Below, piece after piece: positions 45,125-52,641 of a DNA stretch of 55,550 nt. A model generated the notes under the pieces. It ran no database searches, had not been told where the DNA came from, and saw only the letters and a list, made by a program, of their open reading frames with translations. The DNA comes from an uncultured Verrucomicrobiota bacterium (GTDB taxonomy: Bacteria; Verrucomicrobiota; Verrucomicrobiia; Opitutales; Intestinicryptomonadaceae): the NCBI GenBank assembly GCA_949287395.1, contig CASEFZ010000071.1, positions 1 through 55,550 of the forward strand. The letters run 5' to 3'. The stretch's first letter is position 1; every line of letters begins with the position of its first letter. The position numbers and the translations under genes were made by a program.

Positions 45125-46339
45125 TCAGCGCCCGCGCTCCCTAATCTCAAGTATTCTTGCCGAACCAGACGCCGCCTTCTTGGTGTCGGAACTTTGCGAG
45201 CGCGCCTTTGTGCTTGATGACGCCCCCATGCCCACGCGCGACATGTCGGCCGTCTTTGAACCTCCGGACGAGGACGCGCTCTTTGTATTGGTAATCCTCT
45301 TGCTTCGGTCTGTATTTGCGCCGCCGGTGACGGAGTTTTTTGACTCTGCCCCGTAGTATGCGCAGAGGTAATATTCGGCTATGCCCCGTTTTACGGTTAT
45401 TTCAATCTTTAACAGGCTTGCTGTGAACGTTCTCCACTTTGAGTCCGGCATATCGGGGGCGCCCCTTGAGATTGCCTCCGAGGCGCTCTTCACCCAAAGA
45501 ATTCCCTTGTCGATGGTGCCTATCTCTCCGCGTATGGCGCGGTATATGTTGGAGTCGTAGTCGCGGCCGCATATTTCCATGAGCATTTCCAAGACTTCCT
45601 CGCTTGCGGAATTCATATTCACCTTGTCGAAATTCTCCACCGAAACAATGTTTGCGAAACGAAAATAAAGCTCGTTGGGGGAACCGTCCTTGTCAAAAAA
45701 TACGTCCCTAAATTTCATTATATGGCGCAGCTCCATCAGGGATTTTAACGCGCGGTTTGGGGGTTTGGGCTCCTCGTCTTCGTAGTCGTCGGTTTCGGCT
45801 CCGTTTATGCGTTTGGCTCCGTCGGCGTCGGTCCAGTCAAGAAGGCAGTCGGCAAGCTCCTGGGCCTCGGTGGTGGATATGTCCATTTCCTCAAAAATGG
45901 CAATAAGGTCGGCGGTGTTAAGAAGGGCAAGGGGAATTTTTCCAGTTTCGTCGGTTATGCGCACATCCGCCTCAAAATTGTCGAAAGTTACCCTGCCGTC
46001 TTTGAGCGGTTCTCCCCAGCCCTGGACTGCGGAGTACAAATTGCCGTCGAGCGACCTGTATTCCTCCAACACCGCTATTGCCGCCGAAAGCGCGCTGTAG
46101 GCGTCTATGCGCAACTCGTTCTCATACTGTGATGCCGCCCTGTCCTTAAGCTCCATTGAAGCGTAATCGGCCAGCGACAGCATGAGTATCGACGCCGCGA
46201 AAATCAGGCACAAGACAAAAAGCGCCGCCCCTCCGCGCCGCGGCTTTCCCCCCGAAAGGGGCACGCGCATGTGCGCCGCGCCCGCCGCGCGTGCGGCGCG
46301 GTGAACATCCTTAAAAGAATTGCCGAAGGCGCGCTTCAT
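45125..46339 (-). CDS. gspK: Type II secretion minor pseudopilin GspK-like
   Basis: Encodes 404 aa. A long basic leader of about 37 residues precedes the hydrophobic prepilin helix (GGAALFVLCLIFAASILMLS). The periplasmic part has the GspK pattern: ITDETGKIPLALLNTADLIA, LADCLLDWTDADGAKRINGA and ETDDYED, followed by an ELRHI stretch and a helix-hairpin-like segment (KVNMNSASEEVLEMLM). The last ~75 residues are a Ser/Lys/Thr-rich, low-complexity basic tail not typical of the family. GspK caps the pseudopilus tip. Its ATG overlaps the gspJ stop (ATGA), showing translational coupling at the end of the operon. Confidence 0.88.
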   Translation of the reverse strand: MKRAFGNSFKDVHRAARAAGAAHMRVPLSGGKPRRGGAALFVLCLIFAASILMLSLADYASMELKDRAASQYENELRIDAYSALSAAIAVLEEYRSLDGNLYSAVQGWGEPLKDGRVTFDNFEADVRITDETGKIPLALLNTADLIAIFEEMDISTTEAQELADCLLDWTDADGAKRINGAETDDYEDEEPKPPNRALKSLMELRHIMKFRDVFFDKDGSPNELYFRFANIVSVENFDKVNMNSASEEVLEMLMEICGRDYDSNIYRAIRGEIGTIDKGILWVKSASEAISRGAPDMPDSKWRTFTASLLKIEITVKRGIAEYYLCAYYGAESKNSVTGGANTDRSKRITNTKSASSSGGSKTADMSRVGMGASSSTKARSQSSDTKKAASGSARILEIRERGR

Positions 46340-47034
46340 TGGGAAATTTGGAAATCAAGGTAGAGGTTTAAGGGTATTATGCGCTCGTAGGTTTCGCCGT
46401 TTTTGTCGAAATATATTTTTAAATATTTTGGCATTAGGTCAGAGTAGAGCATTGTGACAATTTCTTCCTCCTCCTTCCAAGTGTCGTTGTCGAAATACAA
46501 AAAGCCAAGCTTCTTCACCCATGGGGAGAGCAGGGCCTTGTATATGGCTGCGTCCTCCCCGACGCGCTCGGGCTCCACAAAGCGCCATACGACATACAGG
46601 CCTTCGTCGGAAAGCTCCAACAGGCAGAGCTTGTCTCCTGAAAAACCGAGCGGCGACGGATAGAACGGGTGTTCGGTGGCAACCCCGTAGCCAATGTAAT
46701 ATTTATCCTGGCTCTTTTCTTCAAAGTCTCTGGCAAGCCAAACAGTTTGTGCGGCATTGCTTGCCAGCCTTGATTCAAAAAGCTCGGGTTTGGCTATGTC
46801 AGAATCCATAACCGCCCCCCTCAAAAACTTTTCCACCCCGTCAACATGGGACTTAAACGGACTTCCCTTTTCAAAATAGTCCATCAGCCTAACCATGTCG
46901 AACATCAGCGCGGTGCACCCAAGCATTATCACGGACGATATCGCCAATGCCAACATTATTTCCACCAGCGTGAACGCCCCGCGAGCGTTTTCGCGCTCGG
47001 CCAGAAAATTAATCGCCTTTTGCTGGGGGATCAT
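46336..47034 (-). CDS. gspJ: Type II secretion minor pseudopilin GspJ-like
   Basis: Encodes 232 aa. The prepilin peptidase site is RGAFTLVEIMLALAISSVIM (cleavage after Gly, Phe at +1, Glu at +5). Position in the operon between I and K and a globular domain with GLYVVWRFVEPE and LKIYFDKNGETYERI fit GspJ, although the soluble part is divergent. It is a pseudopilus-tip component with GspI and GspK. Start and stop both overlap neighbours by ATGA, so translation is coupled. Confidence 0.75.
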   Translation of the reverse strand: MIPQQKAINFLAERENARGAFTLVEIMLALAISSVIMLGCTALMFDMVRLMDYFEKGSPFKSHVDGVEKFLRGAVMDSDIAKPELFESRLASNAAQTVWLARDFEEKSQDKYYIGYGVATEHPFYPSPLGFSGDKLCLLELSDEGLYVVWRFVEPERVGEDAAIYKALLSPWVKKLGFLYFDNDTWKEEEEIVTMLYSDLMPKYLKIYFDKNGETYERIIPLNLYLDFQISQ

Positions 47035-47522
47035 CTTTTGAAATCTTGTTTAAGGCGCAGCGTTTCAAGATAGTCGGTGCGGTCGCGCACAAGTTCGTCG
47101 CGGTCGTTGGTGTTTTCGTACCAGTCGGGCCTTATTACCCAGAGTGTCTTTGAAATGGTTTTTCCCTCTTTCTCAACGCGCATTTTAAGCTCGAACAAAT
47201 CTATGACCTGCGTTGGTTCGGCTTCGCCGTAAACGGTGCAAGTGTCGCCGTCGAGCGTCTCCACGTCGACGCCGTCATCCAGGGATTCCTCGTCGGAGAC
47301 GGATGTTATGGCCTCCACGGCCCTATCCATCAAATTTTCCAGCTCGACATCGCGTTCCTTCATGTCCAGCGGGAAAAGCAGATTGTAGCAGGTTGTGCTT
47401 ATGAAAAACGCCGCCATGACAAAAATGGCAAGGGCCAGAACGGTCTCCACAAGCGTAAATGCGCGCCTGCCGTGCGTGCGTGCAAAGGCGCGCTTTCCGC
47501 AGGCGCACGCGCGCATGCGCAT
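47031..47522 (-). CDS. gspI: Type II secretion minor pseudopilin GspI-like
   Basis: Encodes 163 aa from the ATG at 47522, giving a 19-20-residue basic leader before the prepilin site RRAFTLVETVLALAIFVMAA. The ATG at 47516 is an alternative, and the ATG at 47594 would overlap gspH by 40 bases with a longer leader. The soluble domain is short with acidic repeats (DEESLDDGVDVETLDGD). Order and length suggest GspI, which nucleates the tip complex. The gene is in the gspG-H-I-J-K operon, coupled to gspJ by an ATGA overlap. Confidence 0.72.
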   Translation of the reverse strand: MRMRACACGKRAFARTHGRRAFTLVETVLALAIFVMAAFFISTTCYNLLFPLDMKERDVELENLMDRAVEAITSVSDEESLDDGVDVETLDGDTCTVYGEAEPTQVIDLFELKMRVEKEGKTISKTLWVIRPDWYENTNDRDELVRDRTDYLETLRLKQDFKR

Positions 47523-47554
47523 CCCGGAATAAGGTTGTATTTGGCGGCGAAATG

Positions 47555-48271
47555 TCACAGTTGTTCCTCTTCCATGATTTTCGGAGGCGCGCAAAATATG
47601 TCGCTTTCAAACTCGGTTTCAGATTCCCCTATGCTCATTGTTATTTTCGCGTGGGTCATGCAGCCGTCGGGCGAAAAACGCAGAAACTTTATGGGAGCCT
47701 CGGGAAACTTGAGGGGAACCGTGTTTACAAGCTTGGGATAAATTTGGTGAAACTCGAATTTAGGCTTGGAGTCGTCCCAGAAATCCCCGTCGCCTTCGTC
47801 CGAAAACAAATCCATTGGGTCGTCGGAATCCTCGGAAAGGCTGGTGAAAAATTTTTCGGCAAAGGCCTTGGAATCAAATTCGTCAACAGCGCCATTCTTG
47901 CTTTTTTTGGAATGCTCGAGATATTTCTTGTTCTTTTCAGAATCTAAAAATACCCGCATCAAAGGCTTCGAGGTCTCTATGTCGAATATCAGGAAAAACC
48001 CGCGCTCGTCAAAAGACATTCCCGCGCTGCGCCCGCTGTCGCGCGCAATGTCCCTGGCGCGCTTTATGGCCGTTGCCAACACAACTTCGGGCGGGCGCTG
48101 TTGGAGAGCCTTTTCCGAAACCCCCATTGCGCCCGCTATTAGAGCCACCATTGCGGCAATCAAGGCTATTGCCAACAAAATCTCCGCCAGCGTGAAAGCC
48201 CCGCTCGAGCGGCAGCCCGCTTCGCGTACAAAATTCCGCCCGCGCACCCGCATGTGCGACAGCCCAAACAT
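47555..48271 (-). CDS. gspH: Type II secretion minor pseudopilin GspH-like
   Basis: Encodes 238 aa. A basic leader ends at SSGAFTLAEILLAIALIAAM (Phe at +1, Glu at +5), followed by VVLATAIKRARDIARDSGRS and GMSFDERGFFLIFD, the strand pattern of GspH/FimT pseudopilins. An unusual acidic Ser/Asp/Lys insert (about residues 115-165) makes it longer than most GspH proteins (about 170 aa). It links the tip complex to the major pseudopilin. It starts three bases after gspG. Confidence 0.78.
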   Translation of the reverse strand: MFGLSHMRVRGRNFVREAGCRSSGAFTLAEILLAIALIAAMVALIAGAMGVSEKALQQRPPEVVLATAIKRARDIARDSGRSAGMSFDERGFFLIFDIETSKPLMRVFLDSEKNKKYLEHSKKSKNGAVDEFDSKAFAEKFFTSLSEDSDDPMDLFSDEGDGDFWDDSKPKFEFHQIYPKLVNTVPLKFPEAPIKFLRFSPDGCMTHAKITMSIGESETEFESDIFCAPPKIMEEEQL

Positions 48272-48274
48272 TTG

Positions 48275-48712
48275 CTACCAGTTGCCTATGTCGTCGTCGG
48301 TTTCGCTTTGGCCGTCTGGCCCATTTGACCACAAGTCGTATCCTTCACTGCTCTTCTGCGCCGGAGAACGATACTGGTAGGGGTTCCCCCACGGGTCTTT
48401 CGGCACGGACGTATCGCGCAAATACGGTCCATTCCACCTGTCTTTTATCTCGTCCGGCGCGCGCAAAAGGGCTTCAAGCCCCTCCTCGGTTGTCGGATAA
48501 CGCCCAATCGCAAGCTTGTACGACATAAGCGGCGTCGACAGCGAACCCCTTACAAAAGTTTTAGCTATGCTGCTTTGGCCGCTGCTCATTGTCTTTTCTA
48601 TGTTCGTCACAAGCATGAACGCCAGCAGCGAAATCATGGCTATGGCAAGCAGTATCTCTATCAATGTAAACGCCGCGCGCGCGGAACGTTGCTTCAAAGA
48701 AGTCTTCGTCAT
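48275..48712 (-). CDS. gspG: Type II secretion major pseudopilin GspG
   Basis: Encodes 145 aa. The prepilin site RAAFTLIEILLAIAMISLLA is followed by the GspG fold hallmarks: YPTTEEGLEALLRAP, RWNGPYLRDTSVPKDPWGNP and the calcium-binding C-terminal loop YDLWSNGPDGQSETDDDIGN. It polymerises into the pseudopilus that pushes folded proteins through the outer-membrane secretin. It is first in the minus-strand operon with a good promoter and GGAGG ribosome site. The secretin, ATPase and inner-membrane genes (gspD, E, F) are not in the window. Confidence 0.95.
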   Translation of the reverse strand: MTKTSLKQRSARAAFTLIEILLAIAMISLLAFMLVTNIEKTMSSGQSSIAKTFVRGSLSTPLMSYKLAIGRYPTTEEGLEALLRAPDEIKDRWNGPYLRDTSVPKDPWGNPYQYRSPAQKSSEGYDLWSNGPDGQSETDDDIGNW

Positions 48713-48733
48713 AGGTTTTCCTCCGAACGTACT

Positions 48734-48761
48734 TATTTACAAGAAACGCTCCCCGTGTCAA
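48734..48761 (-). promoter_or_regulatory. Promoter of the gspGHIJK operon
   Basis: On the minus strand: consensus -35 TTGACA (48756-48761), 16-base spacer ending in TTG, -10 TAAATA (48734-48739). GGAGG then lies eight bases before the ATG at 48712. The leader is about 14-16 bases. Confidence 0.6.
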
Positions 48762-48802
48762 TTCGTTTCATCGTTTATGAAAGCTGCGGCTCAAAAATAT
48801 TG

Positions 48803-48831
48803 AAAAAAAGGCGCGCATGTAGATGCGCGCC
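48803..48831 (-). terminator. Rho-independent terminator after SGNH paralog 2
   Basis: GGCGCGCAT and ATGCGCGCC pair perfectly around the loop gtag. On the minus strand the stem is followed by seven Ts. It separates the SGNH gene from the gsp promoter. Confidence 0.8.
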
Positions 48832-48873
48832 AATTTAGCGTCTAAAAAAGGCAAAAAACGCCGCGCGCGCCGG

Positions 48874-50244
48874 CTACTTTACCGCGCGCAGATTGAACTG
48901 GTGCGGCTTCGTTTTGGCGGCGGCGTAAACATCCTTTACAATTGCCTGTACAGCGCGCCCCATCTCGCCCTGTTTGGGCTTTAAATCGGGATAGCGCTTT
49001 ATGAGGCCCAGCACATAGGGATTCTTTTCCTTCCCTTCGGTAAGGGCGCGTTTGGCTGCCTCAATGCGCTCTTCGTCAGTCTTATATTTGCGGAGCTTCG
49101 CAAAAAATTCGGTTGCCCTTATGCCGCGGTATTCCGAAGCCTTTAAGCGGAACTGGCGGCAGAGCTTTGCAACCTCCTGCGCCTGCTTGTATTGCGGCGT
49201 ATTCTTGTTCATGGCAAGGTTTATTCCCTCGGAAAGCTCTTCCGAAGTGTATTGGCCAATGTTTTTGCCGTCTATTGAAAGCTCGTACTTGCCGGGCTTT
49301 AAATTCTTTACGGAGAACATCTGCTTGTTGTATTCCGGGAGGAACCCCAACACGGCGTCCACGCCGTCTTTGTCGGCGCCCGTGGGATATGGCAGTGCAG
49401 CCTCAAGCGCGGTGAATGAAAGCCCTTCGGGCCCGAATTTTACATCGCTTACATCGGCGTTGAAAGCCTCCGAAAGTTTTGCGGCCTTGGCGTCGAACGC
49501 CATGCGGGAAACAAATTTCGGCTCTCCAAGGTCTATTATGAACTTTGAGGCCATCACAAAGCCGCCGACATCCTGCGGATGGACGCGGTCTGCGCCTATT
49601 ACAGACTTGGTCTTGTCGGTTTTGTGCAGGCGCTCGTTGGCCGTTTCCATGTAAGACCACATGTCGACAACCTTGGCGTCGTACTTTTCGGCAAGCTTGC
49701 GCCCTATTTGGCCGAAAACTTTGAGCTCGTCGTTGACGCCCTTTAGGTTCTCGGTTTTGTTTTCGGAAGTCTGGTCGTAAATGGAGGGCGTAAACATTAT
49801 GAGCTTGCGAGACCTCCCGGACAGGTGAGCCGCTATTTTGTCGAGGTTTTTCTCATAGCTTTCGCGCGTCTGCAAAACCTTCTTCTGGTGGTCGGGCTTT
49901 GTGCGCTCGCTGTCGGAGAATTTTCCCCTGCCGACGTCGTTCATGCCTATCATGAGGGTATAAACATTGGCCTTTACGGGGTCTATATCGTCGTCAAACC
50001 TGGAAATAATCCCCCAGCACGAGTCCCCGCTTATGCCGAGATTGTAGAAGCTCAGGGGAATGTCCGGAAAGCGCGTTGCGTAATATAACAGGAGGTTTTC
50101 CGTATAAAAACCCCCGTGCGTTATGCTGTCTCCCACAAGGCATATGTTGTCGTTTGCCTTGAATATAGACGGCTTCTGTTCCTGCTTGGCGGCGCAAAAC
50201 GACGCGGCCAAAAAAACGGTTAATATGCAAACAAACCTTTTCAT
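48874..50244 (-). CDS. Secreted SGNH/GDSL-like hydrolase (paralog 2)
   Basis: Encodes 456 aa with a signal peptide (MKRFVCILTVFLAASFCAA). Catalytic blocks match paralog 1: VGDSITHGGFYTENLLLYYA (Ser40), LGISGDSCWG, MIGMNDVGRG, MFTPSIYDQT and GADRVHPQDVGGF. Similarity continues through the C-terminal half (YELSIDGKNIGQYTSEELSE; NKNTPQYKQAQEVAKLC), so the two genes are full-length paralogs. The activity is probably that of a carbohydrate esterase, outside the cytoplasm. It is divergently placed from the first beta-helix gene with 164 bases between starts, so the two may be co-regulated. The distinctive C-terminal domain is not one I can name. Confidence 0.85.
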   Translation of the reverse strand: MKRFVCILTVFLAASFCAAKQEQKPSIFKANDNICLVGDSITHGGFYTENLLLYYATRFPDIPLSFYNLGISGDSCWGIISRFDDDIDPVKANVYTLMIGMNDVGRGKFSDSERTKPDHQKKVLQTRESYEKNLDKIAAHLSGRSRKLIMFTPSIYDQTSENKTENLKGVNDELKVFGQIGRKLAEKYDAKVVDMWSYMETANERLHKTDKTKSVIGADRVHPQDVGGFVMASKFIIDLGEPKFVSRMAFDAKAAKLSEAFNADVSDVKFGPEGLSFTALEAALPYPTGADKDGVDAVLGFLPEYNKQMFSVKNLKPGKYELSIDGKNIGQYTSEELSEGINLAMNKNTPQYKQAQEVAKLCRQFRLKASEYRGIRATEFFAKLRKYKTDEERIEAAKRALTEGKEKNPYVLGLIKRYPDLKPKQGEMGRAVQAIVKDVYAAAKTKPHQFNLRAVK

Positions 50245-50373
50245 TGCCGACGGAGGTTATTTAGGGCGCGCGGATTGTCAAGTTTTAAGCCCCCGGCCTT
50301 GTTTCCAAACAGTTTTGGAAGGCGCGCCCGACAGCCGGCGTGGGCGCGCGTTTGCGGCGCGCTTCGTTATAAC

Positions 50374-50401
50374 TTGACAGATGCCGCCATTGCTTTAGAA
50401 A
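50374..50401 (+). promoter_or_regulatory. Promoter of the first beta-helix gene, probably leaderless
   Basis: Consensus TTGACA (50374-50379), 16-base spacer, TAGAAA (50396-50401), then seven bases to the ATG at 50409. No ribosome site fits in the remaining leader. Confidence 0.55.
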
Positions 50402-50408
50402 ACCATTT

Positions 50409-52523
50409 ATGAACAAGTGGTCATTTATTGTGTTGTCGGGTTTGCTTTTGGCATGCGCGCTTCAGGCGGCTCCAAGCAGGATATTCATATCTCCAACAGG
50501 TTCAAATACAGGCGGTAACGGCTCGGAAAAAGCCCCTTATGCGACGCTTCAGCGCGCGAAGGCCGCAATCAAAAGCCTTCCGAGAGGCGAGGTTGAAATA
50601 GTCGTCTGCGAGGGCGAATACTTTGTGGGCGACGGCGTGGAGTTTACAAAGAACGACCTCAAAGATGTAAAGCTCACCATAACCGGGCGCCTTGGAGCCA
50701 AGGACAAAAAACCTGTTTTTATAGGGGGAAAGAAGGTTATGGCCTCCGAGTTGCAGGAGGTCACCGACAAGGCCATATTGGCCAAAATTCCGTCAGACGC
50801 CGAGGGCAAGCTGTTTTTCATAGATTTGAAAAAGTTCGGCATGACCGACTACGGCAAGATGCGCCAGCGCGGTTTCGGCAGCCCCACCTATCCCACCGAG
50901 ATGGAGGCATTTTACAATCACGAGCCCATGACATGCGCGCAGTATCCCAACGATACTTCCATAATGAAGATAGGCGAGGTTCTCGACGAGGGCCATGTAA
51001 GGGCCATTGCCTACGGGCAGGGCGCATACAAGCCAAAGCCTGACAAGCACATCCGCGGGGCTACATTCAAGTATATAGACCAGCGCACGGAACGCTGGGC
51101 CGACGCCCCCGAGGCTTTTATACGCGGCAATCTTTCGGTTGGCTGGGCTGACGACCAAATAAAAATAAAGAAGATAGACACCACCGCGAAGACCATTTTG
51201 CTAGATACTCCGCACGTTTACGGCGTCTGGAGCTGCGTGCCCGACAAGGACGGCAAAGTTAAAAGCGGCGACATAGCCGTGCGCGGATACCAGGTGTACA
51301 ATTTGTTGGAGGAGATAGACCGCAACGGGGAATACTATATTGACCGCCAAAACGGCATATTCTATGTGATGCTTCCGGAGAAGCCCTCCGCAGACAAATT
51401 CTTCAATTTTTCAATCATCAGCGAGCCTTTCATAAGGTTTAAAGATGTCGACGGCGTAACGTTGCAGGGCATAGATTTTACGGCCAACCGCGTCACGGCC
51501 ATAGAGATGAACAACTGCACCAACTCTCAAATAGACCGGTGCCAGGTTTACAACTGCGCCAGGGGCATACGCATGACGGGGATAAAAAATTCTCTGACGC
51601 GCTCGCGCGTTTACAACTGCGCCTACGGCGGCATTGAGGTTCGCGGCGGGAACAGGCGCACTCTTGAGCGCGGCAACAACGTTGTGAAAAATTGCGAATT
51701 TTTCAACAACGCGCGCCTGAAGATGAACTATTCCCCGGCCCTCCTTTTGGGCGGCGTAGGCAACACGATATCGAATTGCGACTTTCACGACCACCCGCAT
51801 GTGTGCATACAGTACGGCGGCAACGACATGCTCATAGAGCGCAACACGTTTATACGCTGCTGCAAAGGGTCCAGCGACATGGGAGTCACCTACACCGGGC
51901 GCAACCAGAGCGAGCAGGGCAATATAATCAGGCGCAACTTCTTCTCGAAGAACCTGCCGCCCGACCCCGGGGCAATGATGTGCGGGGTGTATGTTGACGA
52001 CGGCTCCGGCGGAACGCTGATTGAAAACAACATATTTTGCGACACGGGTTCGATAGGGCATTCGTCGAGTTTCGGCGCGGTGTACTACCACGGCGGATGC
52101 GACAACATAGCCAGGGAGAACGTGTTTATAGCTTGCGAGTCTGGGGTGGGGCAGCAAACCTGGACCAACGAGTGGTGGGCGGCGGCCATCAAGAGGGAGT
52201 CGCACCGTTTCTACAAAGAGGTTGACGTAAATAGCGACATCTACAAAAAGCGCTATCCCAAGCTTGCCAAGCTGTTTGACCCGCAGGCCCCAAGGGAAAA
52301 TTTTGTCGAGCGCAACAAGGTTTTCTGCACCCCTATGTCGCTTAACGGAAACATGATACTGAGGAATAATAAGCCCTTAAAGCCAAATAAAGGCTTTACT
52401 GCTGCGCAGGCCTTGGGTGTCGATTTCTGGACTTTGGAGCTTGTTGAGAAGTACTTCGGGGAAGACGCGCTTGTTAAGAAGAATCTTGAGGGTTCCATAG
52501 GCGTGGAGAAGGTTGAGCAGTAG
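50409..52523 (+). CDS. Secreted right-handed parallel beta-helix protein (tandem copy 1)
   Basis: Encodes 704 aa. A signal peptide (MNKWSFIVLSGLLLACALQA) is followed by a DUF1565-like cap (IFISPTGSNTGGNGSEKAPY) and the first helix turns. An inserted segment of about residues 120-310 contains YGKMRQRGFGSP, CAQYPND and KPKPDKHIRGATF. The main beta-helix is at about 330-620 (NSQIDRCQVYNCARGIRMTG, NTISNCDFHDHPHVCIQYGG, GSSDMGVTYTGRNQSEQGN). It has the build of extracellular polysaccharide lyases and glycosidases such as GH141-like proteins; I cannot assign the catalytic residues. Two paralogs follow in tandem, and an SGNH hydrolase diverges from it. Confidence 0.8.
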   Translation: MNKWSFIVLSGLLLACALQAAPSRIFISPTGSNTGGNGSEKAPYATLQRAKAAIKSLPRGEVEIVVCEGEYFVGDGVEFTKNDLKDVKLTITGRLGAKDKKPVFIGGKKVMASELQEVTDKAILAKIPSDAEGKLFFIDLKKFGMTDYGKMRQRGFGSPTYPTEMEAFYNHEPMTCAQYPNDTSIMKIGEVLDEGHVRAIAYGQGAYKPKPDKHIRGATFKYIDQRTERWADAPEAFIRGNLSVGWADDQIKIKKIDTTAKTILLDTPHVYGVWSCVPDKDGKVKSGDIAVRGYQVYNLLEEIDRNGEYYIDRQNGIFYVMLPEKPSADKFFNFSIISEPFIRFKDVDGVTLQGIDFTANRVTAIEMNNCTNSQIDRCQVYNCARGIRMTGIKNSLTRSRVYNCAYGGIEVRGGNRRTLERGNNVVKNCEFFNNARLKMNYSPALLLGGVGNTISNCDFHDHPHVCIQYGGNDMLIERNTFIRCCKGSSDMGVTYTGRNQSEQGNIIRRNFFSKNLPPDPGAMMCGVYVDDGSGGTLIENNIFCDTGSIGHSSSFGAVYYHGGCDNIARENVFIACESGVGQQTWTNEWWAAAIKRESHRFYKEVDVNSDIYKKRYPKLAKLFDPQAPRENFVERNKVFCTPMSLNGNMILRNNKPLKPNKGFTAAQALGVDFWTLELVEKYFGEDALVKKNLEGSIGVEKVEQ

Positions 52524-52557
52524 TTGGTCTTGGCGTTTTTTATCGGCTGCATTGTGG

Positions 52558-52585
52558 CGCGCCCGTTTGAGGGCGCGTTTTTTTT
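52558..52585 (+). terminator. Rho-independent terminator between beta-helix copies 1 and 2
   Basis: CGCGCCC and GGGCGCG pair around a six-base loop (gtttga), followed by eight Ts. Each beta-helix gene therefore appears to be its own transcription unit. Confidence 0.8.
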
Positions 52586-52604
52586 GGGTGTGGCGCATAG
52601 AGTC

Positions 52605-52633
52605 TTGACTATGGGTCTAAATTTAGATATGCG
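52605..52633 (+). promoter_or_regulatory. Candidate promoter of beta-helix copy 2
   Basis: TTGACT (52605-52610), 17-base spacer, TATGCG (weak -10, 52628-52633), eight bases before the ATG at 52642. Its position mirrors that in front of copy 1. Confidence 0.35.
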
Positions 52634-52641
52634 ACAGGCGT

